Assembly: GCA_947460085.1 (NCBI GenBank)
Contig: CANHGA010000106.1
Coordinates: 1-7,103 of the forward strand
DNA length: 7,103 nt
Source of the DNA: Synechococcaceae cyanobacterium
GTDB lineage: Bacteria > Cyanobacteriota > Cyanobacteriia > PCC-6307 > Cyanobiaceae
Reading direction: 5' to 3'
The notes beneath the pieces are model-generated. The model made no database searches, was not told the DNA's origin, and was given only the letters and a program-made list of their open reading frames with translations. The position numbers and the translations under genes were made by a program. Shown here piece by piece: positions 1-6,220 of the stretch (its first letter is position 1; the number at the start of each line of letters is the position of its first letter).

Positions 1-1
1 A

Positions 2-109
2 ATCGCCAGTCTGGCTCACTTTGCGCAAGTGGTTGGACTGGTCTGGCGCACCGTGATCATGTGGCTGCTCCTGTTGGCTTTGCTGACCATGGCCAACCTA
101 GTGGGCTGA
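2..109 (+). CDS. C-terminal end of a probable membrane protein (5'-truncated by window)
   Basis: The second frame is open from the window edge to a TGA at 107-109, giving 35 residues. The last two thirds are strongly hydrophobic (VIMWLLLLALLTMANLVG at the extreme C-terminus), preceded by an arginine-bearing stretch (GLVWRTV). This fits a C-terminal transmembrane helix with its positive flank on one side. The fragment is too short to assign a family. A polytopic enzyme or transporter ending in a membrane helix is possible, and a cobalamin-type CbiB/CobD ending was considered but cannot be supported. The gene converges on cca, and the two reading frames overlap by 53 bp (57-109). The non-random hydrophobic composition is the main reason to call it coding. 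Confidence 0.5.
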   Translation: MASLAHFAQVVGLVWRTVIMWLLLLALLTMANLVG

Positions 110-1244
110 AAAGATTCACGCCTCCACCAGCGCTGCAGACCAACCCCAGGGCCACCGCATCGGCGGAACAGCCTGGGGCCTCGAGCAGGGCGCACCAGCT
201 CACGGCATCCCCAGCCTTACCGCCCAGAGCCGCACCGCCCACAGCTCCCTCCTCAGCCAAGCGCTCCCGCAACGCCAGCCAGGCCGCCAAAAGCTTGTGT
301 TGGCCATGGGGCAACTGCAGCCGTTCGGCCAAGGCCAGAGGATCGGAAGCGCCAGCCACCAACGCCACCATCAAGGGCAGCCCCAGGCGCTGGGCCCAGC
401 GCAGCCGCCGCGGCCAGCTGCGATCCGCCTGCAGCTGGGGATCGAGCAGCACCAGAGCGCCCCAGCGCTGCAAGGCCGCCAGAGCCTGGGGCCAGGGCTC
501 CCGCTCCAGCAGCAGCTCCAATTCCATCCGCAGCCGGGTGCCCAGGGCTGCCGGAGCCTGATGTGGGGCATCCCCATGGCGCCACGGCCAGGGCCATTCA
601 GCCAGGGTTCTGGCCGCATCGGCCAGGCTCTGGGGGGCCAAATCAAAACCCAACCGGGCCCCATAGCGGGCGCCCCGCAGCAGGCGGGTGGGGTCGTCGC
701 GCAGGCTTTGTGGGTGGAGCAGGCGCAGTTGGCGCTGCTCCAGATCCGCCTGGCCGCCATGGGGATCCAGCAGGGCAGGAGAATCCGAACCGGCGCCTGC
801 CAACACCAGGGCCATGGCGTTAATCGTGAAGTCGCGCCGGGCCAGGTCGTCTGCCAGGGCCCCAAAGCGCACCTGGGGGTTTTCGGCGGGCACGCCGTAG
901 CTTTCCCGCCGGGCCGTGGCCACATCCAGCAGCAGGGATTGGCCAGCCACCACAAGCTCCAATTCCACCGTGCCGTAGGCGCCATGGACCTGGCTGCTGG
1001 TGATCGCGCCATCGAAACCCCGCTGGGCCAACGCCTGCGCCAACTGCTCCACCAGGGCCGCCCCACTGCCCTCCACCACCAGATCCAGATCCAGCAGCCC
1101 GCGCCAGGGATCGTTGTGCACCCGGTGCAGCAGCACATCCCGCACCGCACCGCCCACCAAGGCCACCGGCGCCCCAGGCGCAACGGCCTGTTGGGCAGCG
1201 GCAATCGCCTCGAGCAGCACCTGGGGCACGCCAGGGATCTGCAC
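57..1244 (-). CDS. cca: tRNA nucleotidyltransferase (CCA-adding family, class II)
   Basis: The 395-residue cytoplasmic enzyme adds or repairs the 3' CCA (or part of it) of tRNA using CTP and ATP. The class II nucleotidyltransferase head is clear. Motif A is LVGGAVRD at about 29-36, followed by the metal-binding LDLDLV at 51-56. Motif B is RRDFTINAMA at 136-145. The LLDPHGGQADLEQRQLR segment lies around 158-174. The nucleotide-selecting motif D is DDPTR at 183-187, in the context TRLLRGARYGARLGF. The helical body and tail fill the rest, a normal length for the family. The start is GTG (1242-1244), placed immediately after the pcrA TAG stop (1245-1247), so translation is probably coupled. There are 28 residues before the GG of motif A, as expected. 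Some cyanobacteria split CC- and A-addition between two proteins, so the exact specificity is open. The loop between motifs A and B (about 111-130) is present, which argues against a CC-only enzyme. The 3' end overlaps the convergent gene at 2-109. Confidence 0.93.
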   Translation of the reverse strand: MQIPGVPQVLLEAIAAAQQAVAPGAPVALVGGAVRDVLLHRVHNDPWRGLLDLDLVVEGSGAALVEQLAQALAQRGFDGAITSSQVHGAYGTVELELVVAGQSLLLDVATARRESYGVPAENPQVRFGALADDLARRDFTINAMALVLAGAGSDSPALLDPHGGQADLEQRQLRLLHPQSLRDDPTRLLRGARYGARLGFDLAPQSLADAARTLAEWPWPWRHGDAPHQAPAALGTRLRMELELLLEREPWPQALAALQRWGALVLLDPQLQADRSWPRRLRWAQRLGLPLMVALVAGASDPLALAERLQLPHGQHKLLAAWLALRERLAEEGAVGGAALGGKAGDAVSWCALLEAPGCSADAVALGLVCSAGGGVNLFSPLGWPWSAKPTGAAT

Positions 1245-3647
1245 CTAGCTCAACGGCTCAATCGGTGCCAGGCGCAGATTGAGGATCTTCGGCCCCATGC
1301 CCTCAAATTTGACCGCGATCGACACCTTTTCGCCGCTGCCAAACAGGTGGGTGACATGGCCCTCGCCAAAGGAGCTATGGCGCAGGCGATCGCCCACCAC
1401 CCAGGTTTTGCCCGGGGCACGGCGGCGCACCGCATTGGCCGCCGCTCCGGCTTCACCACCGCCAGCCACCTGGCGGCTCTCCTCGCGGTCCACCCGGGTG
1501 AGGCGCTCCATGCGTTGATCCCGGCGCAGGGCCGCCCCACCGCTGCGGGGGATGTCGCCCTGGATCAATTCAGTGGGCAGCTCGGAGAGAAACACCGACG
1601 GCACCGCCGGCTCGCGCATGCCGCCCCACAGGCGCCGCTCGCTGGCATGGGAGAGGAACAGCCGCTCCTTGGCCCGGGTGACCCCCACGTAGCAAAGGCG
1701 CCGCTCCTCCTCGAGGGCTGACGGATCCTCCAGGGAGCGGTAGCTGGGGAACAGGCCCTGCTCCAGGCCCACCAAAAACACCACCGGAAACTCCAGGCCC
1801 TTGCTGGCGTGCAGCGTCATCAAGGTGACCCGGTTTTGCTCGGTGTCCTTGGAATCGGCGTCGCTCGCCAAAGCGGCTGAGGCCAGGAAATCCTCGAGGG
1901 ATCCCTCCTCGTTTTCCTCCTGGTATTGGAGGGCCGCATTCACCAGTTCGTTGAGGTTGCGGCGGCGGTCCTCCGCCTCATCGGTGCCATCGGCAATCAG
2001 CTCGGCCACATAGCCGCTCTGCTCCATCACCCGCTGGACCAGCTCCGAGGGCGCTGTGTCTTGGGAACGGCGCTGCAGGTCACTGATGAGTTCGTGGAAT
2101 TGCAAGAGCCCCTTGGCTGAACGGCCCCCCAAGGAGCGCACCGCCTCGGCATCGCTCACCACCTCCCAGAGCGGAATGCCCAGTTGGTTGGAGGCGTCGG
2201 TGAGCCGCTCGATCGTGGTTTTGCCGATGCCCCGCTTGGGCGTGTTCAGCACCCGCAGCAGGCTGACGGTGTCGGCGGGATTCACCAACAACTTCAGGTA
2301 GGCGAGCACGTCCTTGATCTCGCGCCGGTCGTAGAAGCGCAGGCCGCCCACCACGATGTAGGGGATGCCCCAACGCACCAACGATTCCTCCATCGCCCGC
2401 GATTGGGCATTGGTGCGATACAGCACGGCCATATCCCCCCAACCCAAATCGGGGTGGGCCGCCTCGAGCATGCGCATGCGGTGCACCACCGCCTCGGCCT
2501 CGGCGATTTCGTCGTCGCAGCGGGTGAGGGAGATCAGCTCCCCTTCGCCGCGGGTGGGCCGCAACACCTTGTCGATGCGCTCGGAATTGTGGGCGATCAG
2601 GGCATTGGCCGCCTCGAGGATCGTGGCGGTGGAGCGGTAGTTCTCCTCCAGCTTCACCATGGTTTTGGTGGCCAGATCGGGGGCCCCATCGCCGAAGTCG
2701 TCCTGGAAGCCCATCAGGATCGTGAAATCAGCGGCCCGGAAGCTGTAGATGCTCTGGTCGGCATCGCCCACCACAAACACCGAGCGGCCATCCCAGTCGT
2801 CGTAGCTGTCGGGGTCGCGGCCGTTGGTCACCAGCAACTTGATCAGGTCGTACTGGGTGCGGTTGGTGTCCTGGTATTCATCCACCAGCACATGGCGAAA
2901 GCGGCGGTGCCAGTAATTGCGCACCTCCTCGTTTTGGCGCAGCAGCTGCACCGGCAACAGCAGCAGGTCGTCGAAATCGAGGGCGTTGTTGGCGGCCAGG
3001 GCCCGCCGGTAGCGGCGATAGGTGTCGGCCATCAAGCGGCCCCGTTGGCCACCGCCGGCATCGGCCTCCAATTGCTCCGGCAACCAGCCCTGGTTTTTGG
3101 CGTTGCTGATCGCCCAACGCATTTTCTTGGGCTCAAACCGCTTGGGATCGAGCTGCAGCTCCTTGGTGACGATCTCCTTCACCAACCTCTGGGCATCGTT
3201 CTCGTCGTAGATCGAGAACTGGCGGGTCCAGCTGAGGCCTTCGGGATCCTTGAACTTGTCGATGTCGAAGCGCAGCAGCCGCGCAAACAGGGCGTGGAAG
3301 GTGCCGATCCAGAGGTCCTTGATCACCTCGCGGTAGATGCGGCTGCGCAGTTGGCGCTGCTCCACCGCCGGCAGGGTGCTCCAGGGCTGGCCGAACTGGC
3401 TCTGGGCCAATTTCTGGGCCAACAGCACCTCGAGCCGCTCCTTCATTTCCCGGGCGGCCTTGTTGGTGAAGGTGACCGCCAGCAGATGGGCCGGATCGAC
3501 GCCGTGGTGGCCGATCAGGTGGGCAATCCGGTGGGTGAGGGCCCGGGTTTTGCCGCTGCCCGCCCCGGCCACCACTAGCAAAGGGCCCGTGTGGTGGTCC
3601 ACCGCCTGGCGTTGGGCGTCGTTCAGGCCGGCAAGAAAGGCGCTCAT
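1245..3647 (-). CDS. pcrA: UvrD/PcrA-type superfamily 1A DNA helicase
   Basis: This is an ATP-dependent 3'-5' DNA helicase of about 800 residues, used in nucleotide-excision repair, replication restart and removal of RecA filaments. The SF1A motifs occur in order (numbered from MSAFLAG): Q motif LNDAQRQAV near 8-16; Walker A AGAGSGKT at 27-34; Ia TFTNKAA near 59-65; Ib GTFHALFARLLR near 115-126; Walker B VDEYQDT at 255-261; III GDADQSIYSFRAAD at 294-307; IV EENYRS at 334-339; V TLHASKGLEF near 612-621; VI YVGVTRAKERL near 654-664. A low-complexity Arg/Gly/Ala linker leads to a C-terminal Tudor-like module (VGDRLRHSSFGEGHV...), as in Gram-positive and cyanobacterial PcrA. I chose the ATG at 3645-3647 because it forms an ATGA overlap with the upstream glycosyltransferase stop and puts the Q motif at the expected distance. 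An in-frame GTG at 3675-3677 would add 10 non-family residues. No strong SD is visible, so translational coupling is likely. Confidence 0.97.
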   Translation of the reverse strand: MSAFLAGLNDAQRQAVDHHTGPLLVVAGAGSGKTRALTHRIAHLIGHHGVDPAHLLAVTFTNKAAREMKERLEVLLAQKLAQSQFGQPWSTLPAVEQRQLRSRIYREVIKDLWIGTFHALFARLLRFDIDKFKDPEGLSWTRQFSIYDENDAQRLVKEIVTKELQLDPKRFEPKKMRWAISNAKNQGWLPEQLEADAGGGQRGRLMADTYRRYRRALAANNALDFDDLLLLPVQLLRQNEEVRNYWHRRFRHVLVDEYQDTNRTQYDLIKLLVTNGRDPDSYDDWDGRSVFVVGDADQSIYSFRAADFTILMGFQDDFGDGAPDLATKTMVKLEENYRSTATILEAANALIAHNSERIDKVLRPTRGEGELISLTRCDDEIAEAEAVVHRMRMLEAAHPDLGWGDMAVLYRTNAQSRAMEESLVRWGIPYIVVGGLRFYDRREIKDVLAYLKLLVNPADTVSLLRVLNTPKRGIGKTTIERLTDASNQLGIPLWEVVSDAEAVRSLGGRSAKGLLQFHELISDLQRRSQDTAPSELVQRVMEQSGYVAELIADGTDEAEDRRRNLNELVNAALQYQEENEEGSLEDFLASAALASDADSKDTEQNRVTLMTLHASKGLEFPVVFLVGLEQGLFPSYRSLEDPSALEEERRLCYVGVTRAKERLFLSHASERRLWGGMREPAVPSVFLSELPTELIQGDIPRSGGAALRRDQRMERLTRVDREESRQVAGGGEAGAAANAVRRRAPGKTWVVGDRLRHSSFGEGHVTHLFGSGEKVSIAVKFEGMGPKILNLRLAPIEPLS
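1386..1393. repeat. HIP1 octamer
   Basis: GCGATCGC, here in the extended form GGCGATCGCC (1385-1394), is the highly iterated palindrome of many cyanobacterial genomes. It lies inside the 3' part of pcrA. It supports a cyanobacterial origin, though a single copy can arise by chance in GC-rich DNA. Confidence 0.6.
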
Positions 3648-4681
3648 CGGGCCAGCTTGGCCAACCGCGCGCCCCACTGTTGGGCCTGGATCCGCCAGCG
3701 GGCCGGGGCGCGCAGGGCGGGCTCGCCTGCCAGGAGCCGATCCCAGTGGCCATTGATCTCCAGCAAAGCCCGCCGCCAGCGCGCCAGCAGCACCGGCTCA
3801 GAGCAACCATCCAGCAGGGCAGCAAGGGCTTCTGGGGCCGGGTGCCAGGCCTGGGGATTGGCGATTGCCGCCATGATTCGCTCCACATCAGCCCCCAGGG
3901 TTCCCGCACCGAGCTGGTGGCCCACCAGGCCGGGGTCGAGGCTGTCGGCGAGGGCGTGGTTGAGGCTGCTGAACACCACACAGCCGCAGGCCAAAGCTTC
4001 GATCGGCGGGAGGCCAAACCCCTCACTCACGCCGCGGCCCCGCCAGTAATCGGCGGAGTCGTAGAGCACCACGCTGGCGCTGTTGAACAGCTCGACCAGA
4101 TCGTCGACCCAGCCGGCTTGCACCTCCACCCTCAGGCCCCGGGCCCTGAGCTCTGGCACCAGCTGCTCAAGCACGTAGGAGCTGTTTTTGCGCTGCTGCA
4201 CCAGCACATCAATCGGGCGCCGCTGGGGATTGGCACTGGCGCCATTCGTACCGCTGCGATTCCCCCGGTCCAGCCACTGGGATTCGAGGGCGTTGGGCAC
4301 CAAAAACAATGGATTGCGGGGGGCCCGATCGCCCCAGTAGCCCAGGGTGTTGCGGCTCACCGCCAATACCGGCACCCCAGCCGGCAACGGGAAGCCATAG
4401 CCACTGCTGTGGGCGTGATAGGCCACGGGCCGGCCCTGGAGCTGGCGCAGCAGGGGCGGCACATCAAAGCCCCAGCTCACGATCCAAAGGGCCTCGCCGG
4501 GTGATTGCTCAGCGCGCAGCAGATCGGCCAGGAACGGGATGCCTGACTCCCTTTGGCGATAGGTGACCACCGCCGCGGAACCCAGCTGGGCCACCAGGCG
4601 GGCGGTTTGCAATTCCACCAACAAGCCACCGCAGCGGAACTTGCCGCTGGTGCCTGGCACCAAGAACCGCAGCGGGCGCAA
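3644..4681 (-). CDS. GT4-like glycosyltransferase of unknown acceptor
   Basis: The 345-residue protein has a two-domain GT-B layout. The N-terminal half begins MRPLRFLVPGTSGKFRCGG, a beta strand followed by a Gly-rich loop typical of the acceptor-side domain, and continues through AYHAHSSGYGFP (about 87-98) and a VPVLAVSR strand (103-110). The C-terminal half carries the sugar-nucleotide-binding signature GVSEGFGLPPIEALACGCVVFSS (about 217-239), with the E-x7-E pair at E220 and E228. The family transfers a sugar from an activated donor to a lipid, polysaccharide or other acceptor. Neither donor nor acceptor can be read here. There is no signal peptide or obvious membrane helix, so it should be cytosolic or membrane-associated. 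The start is TTG (4679-4681), two bases after the ho1 TGA (4684-4686), with no SD and no better in-frame ATG/GTG before the conserved N-terminus. Its stop overlaps the pcrA ATG. The rare start suggests expression by reinitiation after ho1. Confidence 0.85.
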   Translation of the reverse strand: MRPLRFLVPGTSGKFRCGGLLVELQTARLVAQLGSAAVVTYRQRESGIPFLADLLRAEQSPGEALWIVSWGFDVPPLLRQLQGRPVAYHAHSSGYGFPLPAGVPVLAVSRNTLGYWGDRAPRNPLFLVPNALESQWLDRGNRSGTNGASANPQRRPIDVLVQQRKNSSYVLEQLVPELRARGLRVEVQAGWVDDLVELFNSASVVLYDSADYWRGRGVSEGFGLPPIEALACGCVVFSSLNHALADSLDPGLVGHQLGAGTLGADVERIMAAIANPQAWHPAPEALAALLDGCSEPVLLARWRRALLEINGHWDRLLAGEPALRAPARWRIQAQQWGARLAKLAR

Positions 4682-4683
4682 AC

Positions 4684-5403
4684 TCAGGCAGCCACCGCTT
4701 CGGTGCTGCCGGCGCGCTGGCGGCGGGTGAGGAAGCCGAAGAGCACCTTGCCGATGGCGGCCACCAGGTTGCCTTCCAGCTCCTGGAACATGGTCATGTT
4801 GAGGTGGAAGGCCTGGTTGGCCTCCTCCACGATGCGATCGGCCATGGCCTGGTCGATGGGCAGGCTGTCGAGCACGGCGCGGTAGTTGACCTTGAAACCC
4901 TTCTCGTCGGGGATGCTGTCGAACTCGTAGAAGCGCAGGCCGTCGTGCTCGCCCAGGTTCATGGCCTTTTGGGCGATGTTCTTCAGGATCTGACCGCCGG
5001 AGAGATCGCCGATGTAGCGGGTGTAGTGGTGGCCTACCAGCAGCTCGGGGGCCTCAGCTGCCACCTGGTGGATCCGATCCACGTACTGCTGGGCCCCAGG
5101 GGTGGCCTTGATGCTGGAGCGCCAATCGGGGCCGAAATAAAAGGCGAGGTCCTGCTCGAGGGTCTCGCGGCGGTTGAGCTCGGGGAAGCCCACCGGGCCC
5201 ACAACGGGATGGCCCTGGGCGCGCAGCTTGCCGATCTCCTCTTCCATGGCCGAGTACACGAAGAAGAGGTCGGCCACCAGGGTGCGGTAGCTCACCTTGT
5301 CGACCACACCTTTGAGGAAGCAGCTCACAAAGCCGGTGTTCTCCGCCATCGTGTGGGCCTTTTTGGTGCCTTCACGGAGTTGGGAAGCCAGGGCGACAGA
5401 CAT
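4684..5403 (-). CDS. ho1: Heme oxygenase (biliverdin-forming)
   Basis: The 239-residue soluble enzyme opens heme to biliverdin IX-alpha, releasing CO and iron, with reduced ferredoxin as electron donor in cyanobacteria. Biliverdin feeds phycocyanobilin and phycoerythrobilin synthesis for phycobilisomes and phytochromes. The proximal heme-ligand helix is at the N-terminus (LREGTKKAHTMAENTGF, with H17 the likely iron ligand). The distal helix motif GDLSGGQ is at 132-138 within YTRYIGDLSGGQILKNIAQ. D133 corresponds to the aspartate that organises the distal water network, and the Gly-Gly kink is intact. The length matches plant/cyanobacterial HO-1 (about 235-240). The ATG at 5401-5403 fits the family N-terminus. 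No convincing SD precedes it. It is the first gene of the minus-strand cluster, so the operon promoter should lie in 5404-5561 or beyond. The tail after about residue 225 (TRRQRAGSTEAVAA) is a typical variable end. Confidence 0.96.
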   Translation of the reverse strand: MSVALASQLREGTKKAHTMAENTGFVSCFLKGVVDKVSYRTLVADLFFVYSAMEEEIGKLRAQGHPVVGPVGFPELNRRETLEQDLAFYFGPDWRSSIKATPGAQQYVDRIHQVAAEAPELLVGHHYTRYIGDLSGGQILKNIAQKAMNLGEHDGLRFYEFDSIPDEKGFKVNYRAVLDSLPIDQAMADRIVEEANQAFHLNMTMFQELEGNLVAAIGKVLFGFLTRRQRAGSTEAVAA

Positions 5404-5489
5404 TGGACGCGGGGAAGCTGGGAGCGGCTGCTAAGCAGAGCGGCCAAGGTAGGCGCTGCCTTTGCCCTGCTGACGACAAGGTTGCGAAG

Positions 5490-5539
5490 GGTTACGCCAG
5501 CCAACCGGTCAGCCAACGGGTCAGCTGGCTAACCTTTTT
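5490..5539 (+). terminator. Hairpin followed by T5 (terminator or attenuator-like) just upstream of antitoxin
   Basis: The left arm GGTTACGCCAGCCAACC (5490-5506) pairs with the right arm GGTCAGCTGGCTAACC (5519-5534). The pairing is 5 bp, one bulged C, 6 bp, a 2x2 internal loop, then 3 bp, around a 12-nt loop. TTTTT follows directly at 5535-5539. This has the form of a rho-independent terminator reading on the plus strand, yet no plus-strand gene precedes it: the sequence to the left is the 5' end of the oppositely oriented ho1. The antitoxin ATG lies 22 nt past the T-run. It may be an attenuator or leader of the toxin-antitoxin operon, the end of a short leader RNA, or an operator whose symmetry happens to look like a terminator. 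The T-run is short for a strong terminator. Confidence 0.45.
5498..5521 (+). repeat. Tandem 12-bp direct repeat in the leader
   Basis: CAGCCAACCGGT (5498-5509) is followed immediately by CAGCCAACGGGT (5510-5521), with one mismatch in 12. A third partial start, CAG, follows at 5522. The repeat spans the left stem and loop of the hairpin at 5490-5539. Tandem half-sites upstream of an antitoxin gene could be binding sites for an autoregulatory antitoxin or antitoxin-toxin complex. A simple duplication by slippage is the alternative. Confidence 0.6.
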
Positions 5540-5561
5540 GTACTGGTTGGGGCTGGTGGTG

Positions 5562-5816
5562 ATGGCGATTCACGTGGGCGCCCAGGACGCCAAGGCCCAT
5601 TTGGCCGCCCTGTTGGATCGGGTGGAGCACGGCGAAAGCCTGGTAATCACCCGACGCAACAAGGCCATCGCCGAACTCAGGCCCCTCAAGCCACCCTTAC
5701 CCTCCCAACCCAGGCCCCTCGGCCAGGCCAGCGATGCGGGGACGCCGATTCCCCAGGCCTTTTTTGAGCCCCTGCCTGCGGAGCTGCACCAAGCCTTTGA
5801 AGGGCTTGGCTCATGA
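5562..5816 (+). CDS. Type II antitoxin, Phd/YefM family
   Basis: The 84-residue protein neutralises the adjacent PIN toxin and probably represses its own operon. The N-terminal part (about 1-45) has the Phd/YefM DNA-binding and dimerisation pattern: VGAQDAKAHLAALLDRVEHG, then ESLVITRRNKAIAELRPL. A proline-rich linker (about 41-63) follows. The C-terminal part (about 66-84, FFEPLPAELHQAFEGLGS) is the toxin-neutralising tail, and the LPAEL..AFEG ending is common in antitoxins paired with this PIN group. I chose the ATG at 5562-5564 because it starts the family match directly, although the frame is open upstream. No good SD is seen, only a G-rich stretch some 10 nt upstream. The TGA stop (5814-5816) overlaps the toxin ATG (5813-5815), the usual arrangement that keeps antitoxin made first and translation coupled. 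Confidence 0.88.
   Translation: MAIHVGAQDAKAHLAALLDRVEHGESLVITRRNKAIAELRPLKPPLPSQPRPLGQASDAGTPIPQAFFEPLPAELHQAFEGLGS
5799..5804 (+). promoter_or_regulatory. Shine-Dalgarno of the toxin gene
   Basis: GAAGGG ends 8 nt before the toxin ATG at 5813 and lies inside the antitoxin coding region. It is one of only two clear SD sequences in the window. It supports the ATG at 5813 rather than a later start. Confidence 0.6.
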
Positions 5817-6205
5817 GCTCAGGGCTACTGCTCGATACCTGCGCGTTTTTGTGGATGGTGCGCACGCCCAACGACCTCTCGCCGGCCGCCCGCGCCGCCG
5901 TGGTCGATCCCAGCCGTCCCCTGTTCTTGAGCGTGGTGAGCCACTGGGAAATCGGGGTCAAAAGCCAAATCGGTCGCCTGGATTTACCCGATGAACCCAG
6001 CAGCTACGTCCGCAGGGAGCGGGCACGGCACGGGATTGAAAGCCTCAGCCTCGAAGAGGGCGCCATCGATCACCTCAGCAAGCTGCCCGACCTGCACCGC
6101 GATCCCTTCGATCGGATGTTGATCTGCCAGGCGATCGAGCATGGCCTCACCATCGTGACCCCGGATGCCGCCATCCAGCGTTATCCCGTGCGGGTGCTGT
6201 GGTGA
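5813..6205 (+). CDS. vapC: PIN-domain ribonuclease toxin (VapC-like)
   Basis: The 130-residue single-domain PIN protein is expected to be a Mg2+-dependent endoribonuclease that stops translation by cutting RNA (tRNA or rRNA in studied VapCs) when the antitoxin is lost. The acidic active-site set is complete: D8 in LLLDTCAFLW, E46 in SHWEIGVK, D97 in HRDPFDRMLI and D118 in TIVTPDAAI. The HRDPFDRMLICQA and SVVSHWEI motifs are typical of the PIN subgroup encoded with Phd/YefM-like antitoxins. The length is normal and there is no frameshift or lost catalytic residue, so the toxin should be active. A good SD (GAAGGG, 5799-5804) lies 8 nt before the ATG, inside the antitoxin gene, so the toxin can be translated efficiently. 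The stop is TGA at 6203-6205. The RNA target cannot be inferred from sequence. Confidence 0.92.
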   Translation: MSSGLLLDTCAFLWMVRTPNDLSPAARAAVVDPSRPLFLSVVSHWEIGVKSQIGRLDLPDEPSSYVRRERARHGIESLSLEEGAIDHLSKLPDLHRDPFDRMLICQAIEHGLTIVTPDAAIQRYPVRVLW

Positions 6206-6206
6206 T

Positions 6207-6220
6207 CTGAGCTCGCTCAG
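6207..6220. terminator. Small hairpin in the convergent junction (weak)
   Basis: CTGAG (6207-6211), loop CTCG, CTCAG (6216-6220) form a 5-bp perfect stem between the toxin stop at 6205 and the hypothetical-gene stop at 6217-6219. There is no T-tract on either strand. It could act as a minor bidirectional stop or be chance; its position in an 11-bp convergent gap is the only support. Confidence 0.2.

Larger units (their letters stand above)
5404..5561. promoter_or_regulatory. Divergent leader between ho1 and the toxin-antitoxin operon
   Basis: This 158-bp gap must hold the promoters for the minus-strand ho1 operon and the plus-strand antitoxin-toxin pair, unless either is transcribed from elsewhere. 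I see no convincing sigma-70 -35/-10 pair with 16-18 bp spacing on either strand. Three structures are visible: an 11-bp odd palindrome CTGCTAAGCAG (5428-5438), the tandem 12-mer at 5498-5521, and the hairpin plus T-run at 5490-5539. An open frame continues upstream of the antitoxin ATG through this region, but its predicted peptide does not resemble a Phd/YefM N-terminus. Confidence 0.5.

Noticed and set aside
297..1721. 474-codon open frame on the plus strand
   Set aside because: It lies antisense to cca and the 3' end of pcrA, its translation is Gln/His/Gly-rich without domains, and GC-rich codon bias alone leaves this opposite frame open.
2184..3578. 464-codon open frame on the plus strand
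   Set aside because: It is fully antisense to the helicase, whose motifs are unambiguous; the predicted peptide is a low-complexity mirror of pcrA.
3648..3677. Upstream GTG start for pcrA (10 extra residues)
   Set aside because: It would overlap the glycosyltransferase by 34 bp and add residues not typical of PcrA; the ATGA junction at 3644-3647 is a better start.
3680..4504. Plus-strand open frame opposite the glycosyltransferase
   Set aside because: It has no recognisable domain and biased composition; the opposite strand has GT4 motifs.
5428..5438. Odd palindrome CTGCTAAGCAG as an operator in the ho1 leader
   Set aside because: Five-base arms do not extend outward, it has no second copy, and such palindromes are common by chance.
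4804..5532. Plus-strand open frame opposite ho1
   Set aside because: It is a shadow of heme oxygenase; the Val/Leu/Gly-rich peptide matches nothing recognisable and it runs into the leader.
5403..5561. N-terminal extension of the antitoxin frame (53 more codons)
   Set aside because: The added peptide does not resemble Phd/YefM proteins, would start at TTG opposite the ho1 start, and includes the hairpin; the ATG at 5562 matches the family start.
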